NCBI RefSeq assembly: GCF_029892065.1
Contig: NZ_CP120373.1
Span: forward strand, 1,299,501 to 1,363,500
Origin: Sinorhizobium garamanticum
GTDB taxonomy: Bacteria > Pseudomonadota > Alphaproteobacteria > Rhizobiales > Rhizobiaceae
Length of the DNA: 64,000 nt
Direction: 5' to 3'
A model generated the notes under the pieces. The model was not told the origin of the DNA and ran no database searches. It saw only the letters and a list, made by a program, of their open reading frames with translations. Numbering within the stretch: the stretch's first letter is position 1; every line of letters starts with the position of its first letter. This document shows, in pieces, positions 39,599 through 48,752 of this stretch. Made by a program: the position numbers and the translations under genes.

Positions 39599-39864
39599 GG
39601 ATATAGTCCTTTTGTCCGTCCGCGCCGGTGTCGCGGGCCGTAGAGTCTACCACTGATTTCCGGGAATTGAGCGCCTCTATAACGTCACTGTCGCGAAATT
39701 GCAATTCTTTCAGTACCGAATGTCCTTTTGTCTAATTGCGGGCGGGTTTTGACCTGCTATGAATCGTGACCGAAGCGGGGCGGCTGGGAGGTTGCCCCTC
39801 AAGCGGGATGAGGAAATGTGTGGTGCGGTTTTCCGCCGCGCATCCCGCTCTAATTTAGGAATCG

Positions 39865-39878
39865 ATCACGTTCGTGAT
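39865..39878. promoter_or_regulatory. acs upstream operator 1
   Basis: ATCACGTTCGTGAT, perfect inverted repeat, in the wider palindrome GATCACGTTCGTGATC (39864-39879). The repeat is 34 bp, about three helical turns, from operator 2. Confidence 0.6.
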
Positions 39879-39898
39879 CTTGGGTCGTCCGAGCCAAA

Positions 39899-39912
39899 AT
39901 CACAAACGTGAT
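39899..39912. promoter_or_regulatory. acs upstream operator 2
   Basis: ATCACAAACGTGAT, same ATCAC-N4-GTGAT form, ending 29 bp before the acs ATG. Confidence 0.6.
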
Positions 39913-39941
39913 CTGGCCAGGAATGCGCAGGGAGGAAATAC

Positions 39942-41891
39942 ATGTCCGTAAAGACCTATCCGGTTCTGAAATCCGCCAAGAGCCGGACGCTGCTCGACAA
40001 CGCGACCTATCTGAAATGGTACGAGAAAAGTGTGTCCGACCCGGACAAGTTCTGGGGCAAGCACGGCAAACGGATCGATTGGTTCAAGCCCTACACAAAG
40101 GTCAAAAACACGTCCTTCAAGGGCAAGGTTTCGATCAAGTGGTTCGAGGACGGGCTGACCAACGTTTCCTACAACTGCATCGACCGACACCTGAAGACGC
40201 ATGGAGAGAAGACCGCGATCATCTGGGAGGGGGACAATCCCTATATCGACAAGAAGATCACCTATAATCAGCTTTACGATCAGGTCTGCCGCCTTGCCAA
40301 CGTCTTGAAGAAGCACGGCGTCAAGAAGGGCGACCGCGTCACCATCTACATGCCGATGATCCCCGAGACGGCCTATGCCATGCTCGCCTGCGCCCGAATC
40401 GGCGCCATCCATTCGGTTGTCTTCGGCGGCTTTTCTCCCGATGCGCTCGCCGGCCGCATCGTCGACTGCGAATCCACCTTCGTCATCACCTGCGATGAAG
40501 GTATCCGCGGCGGCAAGCCAGTGCCGCTCAAGGAAAACACCGACACGGCGATCCATATCGCCGCCAAGCAGCACGTCAATGTCAGCAAGGTGCTGGTCGT
40601 GCGCCGCACCGGCGGCAAGGTCGGTTGGGCGCCCGGACGCGACCTCTGGTATCACCAGGAAATCGCTACGGTGAAGCCGGATTGCCCGCCCGTGAAGATG
40701 AAGGCGGAAGACCCGCTGTTCATCCTCTACACCTCGGGCTCGACCGGCAAGCCGAAGGGCGTGCTGCACACGACCGGCGGCTATCTCGTTTATGCGTCGA
40801 TGACGCACGAATATGTCTTCGACTACCGCGATGGCGATATCTACTGGTGCACGGCCGACGTCGGCTGGGTGACCGGCCACTCCTATATCGTCTACGGGCC
40901 GCTCGCCAATGCCGCGACGACGCTGATGTTCGAAGGTGTCCCGAATTTCCCGGATGCCGGCCGTTTCTGGGAAGTCGTCGACAAGCACAAGGTCGACATC
41001 TTCTACACGGCGCCGACGGCGATCCGGTCGCTGATGGGTGCGGGCGATGATTTCGTCAAGCGCTCGTCGCGCTCGTCGCTGCGTCTGCTCGGAACCGTCG
41101 GCGAGCCAATCAATCCGGAAGCCTGGGAGTGGTACTACCGCGTCGTCGGCGAGGAGCGCTGCCCGATCGTCGACACCTGGTGGCAGACGGAAACGGGCGG
41201 CATCCTGATCACCCCGCTGCCGGGTGCCACCGATCTCAAACCCGGTTCTGCGACCCGGCCCTTCTTCGGCGTCCAGCCGCAGATTGTCGACAACGAGGGC
41301 AAGGTGATCGAGGGACCGGCCGACGGCAATCTCTGCATCGCAGACAGTTGGCCTGGACAGATGCGCACCGTCTATGGCGACCACGAGCGCTTCGTGCAGA
41401 CCTATTTCTCCACCTACAAGGGTAAGTATTTCACCGGCGACGGCTGCCGGCGCGACGAGGACGGCTACTACTGGATCACCGGCCGCGTCGATGACGTGCT
41501 CAATGTTTCCGGCCACCGCCTCGGCACGGCCGAGGTCGAGTCGGCGCTCGTCTCGCACCATCTCGTCTCGGAAGCCGCTGTCGTCGGCTATCCGCACCCG
41601 ATCAAGGGGCAGGGCATTTACTGCTATGTCTCGTTGATGGCCGGCGAGACCGGCAACGACGATCTTCGCCAGGACCTCGTCAAGCATGTCCGCTCGGAGA
41701 TCGGACCGATCGCCACGCCCGACAAGATCCAGTTCGCGCCCGGCCTGCCGAAGACGCGATCCGGCAAGATCATGCGCCGCATTCTCCGCAAGATCGCCGA
41801 GGACGACTACGGTTCCTTGGGCGACACCTCCACGCTTGCCGATCCGGCGGTGGTCGACGATCTGATCGCTAATCGCCAGAATCGGGCGTGA
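39942..41891 (+). CDS. acs: Acetyl-CoA synthetase
   Basis: 649-aa AMP-forming ligase making acetyl-CoA from acetate. It has the ACAS N-terminus ([20 protein letters not shown]), [18 protein letters not shown] for AMP binding, WWQTETGGI in the acyl pocket and [16 protein letters not shown] with the lysine that protein acetyltransferases modify. The Trp of WWQTETGG limits the pocket to acetate. The ribosome site GGAGG lies 7 bases before the ATG. Two tandem operators upstream suggest strong regulation. Confidence 0.97.
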   Translation: MSVKTYPVLKSAKSRTLLDNATYLKWYEKSVSDPDKFWGKHGKRIDWFKPYTKVKNTSFKGKVSIKWFEDGLTNVSYNCIDRHLKTHGEKTAIIWEGDNPYIDKKITYNQLYDQVCRLANVLKKHGVKKGDRVTIYMPMIPETAYAMLACARIGAIHSVVFGGFSPDALAGRIVDCESTFVITCDEGIRGGKPVPLKENTDTAIHIAAKQHVNVSKVLVVRRTGGKVGWAPGRDLWYHQEIATVKPDCPPVKMKAEDPLFILYTSGSTGKPKGVLHTTGGYLVYASMTHEYVFDYRDGDIYWCTADVGWVTGHSYIVYGPLANAATTLMFEGVPNFPDAGRFWEVVDKHKVDIFYTAPTAIRSLMGAGDDFVKRSSRSSLRLLGTVGEPINPEAWEWYYRVVGEERCPIVDTWWQTETGGILITPLPGATDLKPGSATRPFFGVQPQIVDNEGKVIEGPADGNLCIADSWPGQMRTVYGDHERFVQTYFSTYKGKYFTGDGCRRDEDGYYWITGRVDDVLNVSGHRLGTAEVESALVSHHLVSEAAVVGYPHPIKGQGIYCYVSLMAGETGNDDLRQDLVKHVRSEIGPIATPDKIQFAPGLPKTRSGKIMRRILRKIAEDDYGSLGDTSTLADPAVVDDLIANRQNRA

Positions 41892-41899
41892 CATCATTT

Positions 41900-41927
41900 A
41901 GGCCCCGTGTCGGTCGACACGGGGCCT
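41900..41927 (+). terminator. Hairpin after acs
   Basis: AGGCCCCGTGTC, GGTC loop, GACACGGGGCCT, 8 bp past the stop. The T-run is weak, so termination may be partly Rho-assisted. Confidence 0.65.
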
Positions 41928-42086
41928 ACTCATTCGAAAGTTCAGAATTATTGAGCCGGATTCCAATCCGCCGAGAGGGATGCCACGGCCGCTATGGCCG
42001 AGTCCGGTAACAGCGGCGGGCGAGGTCTCTGTTCTCTGAGAGATCAAGTTCCATTCGCACTCGGAACAATCCTTGCCGGCCCGGAA

Positions 42087-42287
42087 TCAGAAATCGATCG
42101 CCCGCCCTTTGATCTCCCAATCGCCGAAGCGGGCCGGATCGAGGCCTCCGCGACCACCAAGCTCGGTCGGCATGACTTGTGGCTCCGCCGTCCGCCGTCT
42201 CTCCTCCGCTTCCTTCAGCGCGCGCAGCGCGGCTGCCGGCAGCGGGCGTTTGGGGCGATCGGGCGCATTGTCGTTGTCGTTCTGCAT
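42087..42287 (-). CDS. SDHAF4-like succinate dehydrogenase assembly factor (DUF1674)
   Basis: 66-aa protein ending in the family signature GGRGGLDPARFGDWEIKGRAIDF (split here as GGRGGLDPARFGDW plus EIKGRAIDF). The family includes mitochondrial SDHAF4, which helps insert FAD-loaded SdhA. The start at 42287 (MQNDNDN) gives a normal short length; the longer reading frame upstream lacks support and runs through a parS-like site. It is divergent from htpX. Confidence 0.85.
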   Translation of the reverse strand: MQNDNDNAPDRPKRPLPAAALRALKEAEERRRTAEPQVMPTELGGRGGLDPARFGDWEIKGRAIDF

Positions 42288-42371
42288 CTGGCGGTCCGGC
42301 TTTCCGTAACGATATTGAACAGCGGGAGATTTATCCCCATCATATAAGCGCTTCCGTGCGAACGGAAACCC

Positions 42372-42387
42372 TGATTCACGTGAAACG
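42372..42387. other. parS-like site between the DUF1674 gene and htpX
   Basis: TGATTCACGTGAAACG, 14 of 16 matches with an intact TTCACGTGAAAC core. It is 21.6 kb from the proposed oriC. Confidence 0.45.
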
Positions 42388-42473
42388 TTCGGGCAAGTTG
42401 AACGGAACGAAAGCGGCTGCAAACGCTTTTCCACCCAATCGCCGAACGATACGGATATGCCTGGAGCTCATCC

Positions 42474-43433
42474 ATGAACCTCATGCGCACCGCAATGCTG
42501 CTTGCCGTCATGACCGTCATCTTCATGGCCGTCGGCTACGCCATCGGCGGCCGGGGCGGGATGATGATCGCCCTTGTCGTGGCCGCCGGCATGAACTTCT
42601 TCTCCTACTGGAATTCCGATCGCATGGTGCTCGCCATGTACCGGGCCCAGGAAGTGGATGAACGCACCGCGCCCGAATATTACGGGATCGTCCGGGATCT
42701 GGCGCAGAATGCTGCTCTGCCGATGCCGCGCGTCTATGTCATCGACAGTCCGCAGCCGAACGCCTTTGCGACCGGACGCAATCCCGAAAATGCCGCCGTT
42801 GCGGCCTCCACGGGCCTGCTGCACTCGCTCTCCTATGAGGAAGTCGCTGGCGTCATGGCGCATGAGCTTGCGCATATCCAGTATCGCGACACCTTGACGA
42901 TGACGCTGACGGCGACGCTTGCCGGCGCGATTTCGATGCTCGGCAACTTCGCCTTCTTCTTCGGCGGCAACCGCGACAACAACAATCCGCTCGGCTTCAT
43001 CGGCGTACTTGTCGCGATGATCGTCGCGCCGCTCGCGGCGATGCTGGTGCAGATGGCGATCAGCCGTACCCGCGAATATTCCGCCGACCGGCGCGGCGCG
43101 GAAATCTGCGGCAATCCGCTCTGGCTTTCCTCGGCACTCCAGAAAATCGCCGGTGCCGCTCATGTGATCCACAATGACGACGCTGAGCGCAACCCGGCGA
43201 CCGCGCATATGTTCATCATCAATCCGCTTTCCGGCGAACGAATGGACAATCTCTTCTCGACCCATCCGAGCACCGAAAATCGCGTTGCGGCGCTGGAGGA
43301 GATGGCGCGCGGGATGTCGATGGGCTCGACGCCGCCAGTCCGTACTGATAATCCCGTGCGCAAATCGCGCTCTGTCCCGAAAACCGGCTGGGGTCGCGGT
43401 GGTTCCGAACCGCCCAAAGGTCCCTGGTCCTGA
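42474..43433 (+). CDS. htpX: Zinc metalloprotease HtpX homologue
   Basis: 319-aa inner-membrane M48 peptidase for quality control of misfolded membrane proteins. N-terminal helices ([18 protein letters not shown] and [16 protein letters not shown]) precede the catalytic HELAH at residues 130-134. Two more helices follow, then the third zinc-ligand region [10 protein letters not shown]. The stop overlaps the rsmB ATG by one base, so the genes are coupled. Confidence 0.95.
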   Translation: MNLMRTAMLLAVMTVIFMAVGYAIGGRGGMMIALVVAAGMNFFSYWNSDRMVLAMYRAQEVDERTAPEYYGIVRDLAQNAALPMPRVYVIDSPQPNAFATGRNPENAAVAASTGLLHSLSYEEVAGVMAHELAHIQYRDTLTMTLTATLAGAISMLGNFAFFFGGNRDNNNPLGFIGVLVAMIVAPLAAMLVQMAISRTREYSADRRGAEICGNPLWLSSALQKIAGAAHVIHNDDAERNPATAHMFIINPLSGERMDNLFSTHPSTENRVAALEEMARGMSMGSTPPVRTDNPVRKSRSVPKTGWGRGGSEPPKGPWS

Positions 43434-44854
43434 TGCCCGAAGACAAGAACGATTCACGCCCGAAACGAACCCGAGCTCACAAGGCGCTGCCGAAGACAGC
43501 GCAGCGCAGCGCTGGCGCCGCGATAGCGGAGAAGCCGGGTTTGAAGAGCCGCCAGGCGGCTGCCAAGATCTTGGCAGCCGTCGTCGACCGCAAGACTTCT
43601 CTTGACGGCATGCTCGATCAGGAGCACGGCAATCCAGCCTATCGCGAACTCAATGACGCCGACCGTGCACTCGTGCGCGCCATCCTCAATTCGGCGCTTC
43701 GGCACCTGCCGCGCATTCGGGCGGCAATCGACTCTCTGCTGCAAACGCCGCTGCCTGAGGGCGCGCGTGCGCTCGACCACGTGCTGACGACTGCCGCGGC
43801 GCAAATTCTCTATCTCGACATTCCGGATCATTCCGCTGTCGACCTTGCCGTGGAGCAGGCGCAGGCCGATCCGCGCAATCGCCGCTTCGCGAGCCTCGTC
43901 AATGCTGTTCTTCGCCGGCTTTCGCGTGAAAAGGACGCCATTCTCGACAAGGTGAAGACCATTCCGGCGATGCCCGACTGGCTTTACGATCGGCTTGTGG
44001 ATCGCTACGGGCGGGAACAGGCCGAGCGCATATCGGCAGCGCAAGAGGTTCCAGCCGCAATCGATCTGTCGGTGAAGTCCGACCCCGCCGCCTGGGCCGA
44101 GCGCCTTGGGGGAACGGTTCTTCCGACCGGCTCCGTCCGCCTTGGAACCTTCTCGGGCGCCATTCCGGCCTTGCCAGGCTTTTCGGAAGGGGAGTGGTGG
44201 GTCCAGGATGCGGCCGCCTCCATTCCGGCGCGCCTCTTCGGCGATCTTAGAGGCAAGAGCGTCATCGACCTCTGCGCGGCGCCGGGCGGCAAGACGGCAC
44301 AGCTTATCCTCGCCGGAGCAAAAGTGATGGCGCTCGATCAGTCGTCCAGCCGCTTGCGGCGTCTGAAGGCCAATCTCGCCAGGCTCGGCCTCGAGGCGCG
44401 GACGAAAGAGGTCAACATGGCTGATTTCGAACCGGAGGAACTCTTCGATGCGGCACTGCTCGACGCCCCCTGCTCCTCCACGGGAACGACACGCCGCCAT
44501 CCGGACGTCCTCTGGACGAAGGGGCCGGAGGACGTCGAAAAGCTCGCGGTGCTGCAGGAGCGTTTGCTGCGTCAAGCGCTGTCCGTGGTGAAGCCCGGTG
44601 GGCTGGTGGTCTTTTCCAATTGCTCGCTCGACCCGCGCGAAGGCGAGGAGGTGGTCGCACGTGTCGTCGGGGATGGCGAAGATTGCGAGCGCGTGCCGAT
44701 TGCTGCCGCCGATTGGCCTGATCTTGGCGAGGCGATCACAGAGCGCGGAGAGTTTCGCACGACACCCGCCATGCTACCGCTCGGGCCGCCGTTCACCGGC
44801 GGGCTCGACGGTTTCTATGCCGCAGTGCTTCGCCGCAAGCGCGCTACTGCATGA
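43433..44854 (+). CDS. RsmB/NOP-family 16S rRNA m5C methyltransferase
   Basis: 473-aa SAM-dependent RNA cytosine-5 methyltransferase. The order is a NusB-like RNA-binding domain (residues about 35-170), then the catalytic domain: SAM motif LCAAPGGKTAQL, the DAPCSSTGTTRRHPD motif IV with a conserved cysteine near residue 344, and FSNCSLDP with the catalytic cysteine near 396. It resembles Sun/RsmB (C967 of 16S rRNA). The last codons and the stop lie inside an inverted RIME, so the C-terminus (…RATA) has been set by repeat insertion. Confidence 0.92.
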   Translation: MPEDKNDSRPKRTRAHKALPKTAQRSAGAAIAEKPGLKSRQAAAKILAAVVDRKTSLDGMLDQEHGNPAYRELNDADRALVRAILNSALRHLPRIRAAIDSLLQTPLPEGARALDHVLTTAAAQILYLDIPDHSAVDLAVEQAQADPRNRRFASLVNAVLRRLSREKDAILDKVKTIPAMPDWLYDRLVDRYGREQAERISAAQEVPAAIDLSVKSDPAAWAERLGGTVLPTGSVRLGTFSGAIPALPGFSEGEWWVQDAAASIPARLFGDLRGKSVIDLCAAPGGKTAQLILAGAKVMALDQSSSRLRRLKANLARLGLEARTKEVNMADFEPEELFDAALLDAPCSSTGTTRRHPDVLWTKGPEDVEKLAVLQERLLRQALSVVKPGGLVVFSNCSLDPREGEEVVARVVGDGEDCERVPIAAADWPDLGEAITERGEFRTTPAMLPLGPPFTGGLDGFYAAVLRRKRATA

Positions 44855-44950
44855 TTCCTTAAATCGGAACCGATTTAAGGACAAAATCATGCAGCAATTC
44901 AGGGTGCTATAGAGACCTTTGCGCGTCCGATTGGACGCGCGGCGCCGTAG
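44844..44950 (-). repeat. RIME element (inverted), overlapping the rsmB-like 3' end
   Basis: Reads CTACTGCATGATTCC to GCGGCGCCGTAG, the reverse of the other copies. Its first bases supply the final residues and the TGA stop (44852-44854) of the methyltransferase gene. Confidence 0.9.
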
Positions 44951-45116
44951 GGCATCGGCCGATATCGGCGCAACAGCCGCCGTCAAAAGACTGTTTTGCC
45001 GCGACATTGACGCTATCGGGCCGTCGGCCTATCAATTTCGACAGGATTGATAAAAGTTTAATGATCTTTCCGGCACCATCTGCTGGAAAGGGATTCTGGC
45101 GCAAGCCGGGCATGCG

Positions 45117-45215
45117 CTCCAGCGCCGCGCGTCATTTCGGACGCCAAAGGCCGCTGTAGCACTTAGAATTGCTGTGTGTCCTTAAAACGGAGTCGATTTA
45201 AGGACACATGCAGTG
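45117..45215 (+). repeat. RIME element (diverged) upstream of the heparinase gene
   Basis: CTCCAGCGCCGCGCGTC to CACATGCAGTG, with the central parts shortened. It lies 167 bp from the inverted copy at 44844-44950 and ends 55 bp before the gene at 45271. The 166 bp between the two copies hold no evident gene. Confidence 0.75.
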
Positions 45216-45270
45216 GCCTCAGGCGCTTCAAAAGGGTCCGTTGCAGGAATAGGGAAACCGACGGGCGCTG

Positions 45271-46947
45271 ATGGTGTTTTCCGGTAAGCAAAGGCTTCTT
45301 TACCTGTATCTGCGGGAAGGCTGGCGTCGATTTTCGCGCCGCATCGCGCTCGGCCGCCTGACGGCTATGCGCTTTGCCGGGTCAACGCCCGACCGGCTGA
45401 TCGTTGCGCCGACCGATCTGAGGGCGATCGATCCCTTCGTTGCGGAAGAGATTCTTGAGGGCCGCTTTCCGCTTGCCGGCCGCGTGCTCGATACCGAAGG
45501 CGAATCCCCCTTCGAGATCGATTTGCCGTCGCACGAATTTGCAGTCCGGCTCCATTCCTTCGGCTGGCTGCGGCATCTGCGCGCGATTCGCGACGATGCG
45601 GGCTATGTCAGGCTCCGGCAGATCGTGGACGACTGGATCGGCAGCCACGGCCGCAGCATCGGCGACATCTCATGGGAGGCCGACGTGATCGCCCAGCGCA
45701 TCATCGCCTGGCTGTCGCATTCGCCGGTGGTGCTCAGAAACGCCGAACACGGGTTCTACCGCCGCTTTCTGAAAAGCCTGGCTTTCCAGGTTCGCTACCT
45801 CCGGCACATTGCGGATACGGTCTGCGACGGCGAGGCGCGCCTGCGCGTGCGCATGGCGCTCGCCATGGCATCCGTGTCGATGCCGGCCTCGCCTTCCGCG
45901 ATCCGCAAGGCCTCCCGCAATCTCGATCTGGAACTCGATCGTCAGATCCTTCCGGACGGAGCGCATTCCTCGCGCAGCCCCAGGGCGGGGCTCGAGCTTC
46001 TGCTCGATCTGCTGCCGCTCAGGCAAACCTACGTCAATCTTGGCCACGATGTGCCGACGCGGCTTATTCCCTGCATCGATCGGATGTATCCGGCCTTGCG
46101 CTTCTTCCGGCACCAAGGCGGCGAACTCGCGCTTTTCAATGGTGCGACCTCCGTTCTGGCACACGAGCTCGCCTCGGTGCTGCGGTACGATGAAACGGCC
46201 GGCGAGCCGTTCCACTCGATGCCCCATGCCCATTATGAGCGGCTGTCGCTCGGTGAAACCGTTGTCATCATGGATACCGGGCGCCCGCTTTCGATCGACC
46301 TTTCGCGCAGTGCCCATGCGGGCTGCCTCTCCTTCGAGATGTCGTCGGGCCGAAACCGCTTTGTCATCAATTCCGGCGCACCGAAGTTTGCTGGCGAACG
46401 ATTTCGGCAGATGGCCCGCGCGACCGCAGCCCATTCCACGGTCACGGTCAACGATACGTCCTCGTGCCGCTTTTCCCAATCGCGTTTCCTGGGGCCGATC
46501 ATGACGTCCGGGCTCTCGACGGTGTTGGTCGAGCGAAGGGACGAGCCGGGCCGCATCGAGTCCGTCTGGGCCAGTCATGACGGCTATCTCGCCTCCTTTG
46601 GGCTGCTTCATGAACGCGATATCAGCGTCTTGAATGGAGGCCGGCTGCTTCGTGGACGCGATCGGCTTTCGCGAGGGGATGGCGGCGATCCGCATGCGGC
46701 CAATGCCGTTGCCCGCTTTCACATCCACCCGGCGATCGCGATGCGACGGGCGAGCGACAGCGAGATCTATCTGGTCGCGCCGGATGGCGAGGCGTGGCTC
46801 TTCGCCTGCCGGGATGGGGAAGTAGCGATCGAGGAGGATATCTTTTTCGCCGATCCCTCGGGCGTGCGGGCCTCGTCGCAGATAGCCGTCACCTTCGACG
46901 CTGCTGCACAGCCGGAAATCCAATGGACCCTTACCCGCGAGAGCTAG
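45271..46947 (+). CDS. Heparinase II/III-family protein
   Basis: 558-aa protein of the heparinase II/III family. The N-terminal (alpha/alpha)6 region covers about residues 50-290 (SWEADVIAQRIIAWLSHSPV, DGAHSSRSPRAG), and the C-terminal beta-sandwich region has AHAGCLSFEMSSGRNRFVINSG, FRQMARATAAHSTVTVND and conserved His in AAHST. Polysaccharide lyase activity is a family property and the substrate is unknown. No signal peptide is visible, which is odd for a secreted lyase, so it may act on cytoplasmic or exported-precursor glycans. It lies just upstream of purH, as in other rhizobia. Confidence 0.85.
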   Translation: MVFSGKQRLLYLYLREGWRRFSRRIALGRLTAMRFAGSTPDRLIVAPTDLRAIDPFVAEEILEGRFPLAGRVLDTEGESPFEIDLPSHEFAVRLHSFGWLRHLRAIRDDAGYVRLRQIVDDWIGSHGRSIGDISWEADVIAQRIIAWLSHSPVVLRNAEHGFYRRFLKSLAFQVRYLRHIADTVCDGEARLRVRMALAMASVSMPASPSAIRKASRNLDLELDRQILPDGAHSSRSPRAGLELLLDLLPLRQTYVNLGHDVPTRLIPCIDRMYPALRFFRHQGGELALFNGATSVLAHELASVLRYDETAGEPFHSMPHAHYERLSLGETVVIMDTGRPLSIDLSRSAHAGCLSFEMSSGRNRFVINSGAPKFAGERFRQMARATAAHSTVTVNDTSSCRFSQSRFLGPIMTSGLSTVLVERRDEPGRIESVWASHDGYLASFGLLHERDISVLNGGRLLRGRDRLSRGDGGDPHAANAVARFHIHPAIAMRRASDSEIYLVAPDGEAWLFACRDGEVAIEEDIFFADPSGVRASSQIAVTFDAAAQPEIQWTLTRES

Positions 46948-47088
46948 CGAGAGCCAGATCGTCGCCTATTTTCCGCTCCGGGCGGTGCCGAAGGTTCCTT
47001 CACGGGGCAAGCTATGCTAACGGGCAGCCATCCCAATCGCCGGCACCTTTCTCCCCAAGCGTCCGGCGCCGCCAAAGGAGCATGGTTG

Positions 47089-48699
47089 ATGGCTGTCGCC
47101 TCCAAGAAAATCCCCGCCCCGGACGAAGTCCGGATCCGCACCGCCCTCCTCTCGGTTTCCGACAAGACCGGCATTGTCGAGCTCGCGCGTGCTCTTCACG
47201 AAAAGGGCGTGCGCCTTGTTTCGACCGGCGGCACGCACAAGGCACTGTCGGACGCCGGGCTTCCCGTCAGCGACGTTTCGGAGTTGACCGGCTTTCCGGA
47301 GGTCATGGACGGCCGCGTCAAGACGCTTCACCCCGGCGTTCATGGCGGCCTGCTTGCCATTCGCGACGACGCCGAGCACGTGGCGGCGATGGACAAGCAC
47401 GGCATTGCCGCCATCGACCTTGCCGTCATCAATCTTTATCCGTTCGAGGAGGTTCGCGCCAAGGGCGCCGACTATCCGACGACGGTCGAGAACATCGACA
47501 TCGGCGGTCCGGCGATGATCCGGGCTTCGGCGAAGAACCATGCCTATGTCACCATCGTTACCGATCCTGCCGACTACGCGCCCCTCCTCGAAGAGATCGC
47601 CGGCGGCACGACGCGCTACGCCTTCCGCCAGAAAATGGCAGCGAAGGCCTATGCCCGCACGGCAGCCTACGATGCCGCGATTTCCAACTGGTTCGCCGAC
47701 GCTCTCGATACGCCGATGCCGCGCCATCGCGTGATTGGCGGCGTACTCAAGGAGGAAATGCGTTACGGCGAAAACCCGCATCAAAAGGCGGGCTTCTACG
47801 TGACCGGTGAAAACCGGCCGGGGGTTGCGACCGCGACGCTACTGCAGGGCAAGCAGCTCTCCTACAACAACATCAACGACACCGACGCCGCCTTCGAACT
47901 CGTGGCCGAGTTCCTGCCGGAGAAGGCTTCGGCCTGCGCCATCATCAAGCACGCCAACCCCTGCGGCGTTGCAACCGCGCCGTCGCTTGCGGAAGCCTAC
48001 CGCCGGGCACTCGCCTGCGATTCCACCTCGGCCTACGGCGGTATCATCGCACTCAATCAGGAGCTCGACACCGAGACGGCGGAAGAGATCGTCAAGCTCT
48101 TCACCGAAGTCATCATTGCGCCGTCCGTCAGTGACGAGGCGAAGGCGATCATCGCGCGCAAGCCGAACCTCCGGCTGCTTGCGACCGGCGGCTTGCCTGA
48201 TCCGCGCGTGCCGGGTCTTTCCGCAAAGACGGTCGCCGGCGGCCTGCTCGTCCAGACGCGCGACAACGGCATGGTCGAGGATCTCGAACTCAAGGTCGTG
48301 ACCAAGCGCGCACCGACCGCGCAGGAGCTCGAAGACCTGAGTTTCGCCTTCAAGGTGGCGAAGCACGTCAAGTCGAACGCGATCGTCTACGCCAAGGACG
48401 GCCAGACGGCCGGCATCGGCGCCGGTCAGATGAGCCGCGTCGATTCCGCCCGCATCGCCGCCATCAAGGCGGAGGAAGCCGCCAAGGCGCTCGGTCTCGC
48501 CGAACCGCTGACCCGCGGTTCTGCGGTCGCATCGGAGGCGTTCCTGCCTTTCGCCGATGGCCTCCTGTCGGCAATCGCCGCCGGCGCCACCGCCGTCATC
48601 CAGCCGGGCGGTTCGATGCGCGACGAAGAGGTGATTGCCGCGGCAAACGAGCACAACGTTGCCATGGTCTTCACGGGCATGCGCCATTTCCGGCATTGA
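47089..48699 (+). CDS. purH: Bifunctional AICAR transformylase / IMP cyclohydrolase
   Basis: 536-aa enzyme for the last two steps of IMP synthesis. The N-terminal IMPCH (MGS-like) domain has [14 protein letters not shown] and [10 protein letters not shown]; the AICARFT domain includes [27 protein letters not shown] and SDAFFPFAD-like [12 protein letters not shown]. The start is the ATG at 47089 after AAAGGAG with an 8-base spacer. The 141-bp gap upstream contains a GGTGCCG/CGGCACC inverted repeat but no recognisable ZTP riboswitch. Confidence 0.97.
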   Translation: MAVASKKIPAPDEVRIRTALLSVSDKTGIVELARALHEKGVRLVSTGGTHKALSDAGLPVSDVSELTGFPEVMDGRVKTLHPGVHGGLLAIRDDAEHVAAMDKHGIAAIDLAVINLYPFEEVRAKGADYPTTVENIDIGGPAMIRASAKNHAYVTIVTDPADYAPLLEEIAGGTTRYAFRQKMAAKAYARTAAYDAAISNWFADALDTPMPRHRVIGGVLKEEMRYGENPHQKAGFYVTGENRPGVATATLLQGKQLSYNNINDTDAAFELVAEFLPEKASACAIIKHANPCGVATAPSLAEAYRRALACDSTSAYGGIIALNQELDTETAEEIVKLFTEVIIAPSVSDEAKAIIARKPNLRLLATGGLPDPRVPGLSAKTVAGGLLVQTRDNGMVEDLELKVVTKRAPTAQELEDLSFAFKVAKHVKSNAIVYAKDGQTAGIGAGQMSRVDSARIAAIKAEEAAKALGLAEPLTRGSAVASEAFLPFADGLLSAIAAGATAVIQPGGSMRDEEVIAAANEHNVAMVFTGMRHFRH

Positions 48700-48730
48700 G
48701 CCGGTTGATACCGTTCACGAACCCGTCGCG

Positions 48731-48752
48731 AAAACCCTCGCGGCGGGTTTTC
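48731..48752. terminator. Bidirectional terminator between purH and the UMF1 transporter
   Basis: AAAACCC/GGGTTTT stem with TCGCGGC loop between convergent stops. Confidence 0.7.

Larger units (their letters stand above)
39599..39941. promoter_or_regulatory. trcR-acs intergenic control region
   Basis: 343 bp without a gene. The trcR promoter lies in the left part and the acs promoter in the right part. The right part carries the two ATCAC-N4-GTGAT operators listed separately. A DnaA box or hairpin was not seen. Confidence 0.6.

Noticed and set aside
39900..41897. 665-codon open frame on the minus strand
   Set aside because: It is antisense to acs and includes the acs promoter. No start signal or domain.
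46948..47088. ZTP (pfl) riboswitch upstream of purH
   Set aside because: The leader lacks the conserved core and terminal CCGCCUGGGC-like pseudoknot pattern; only a generic inverted repeat is visible.
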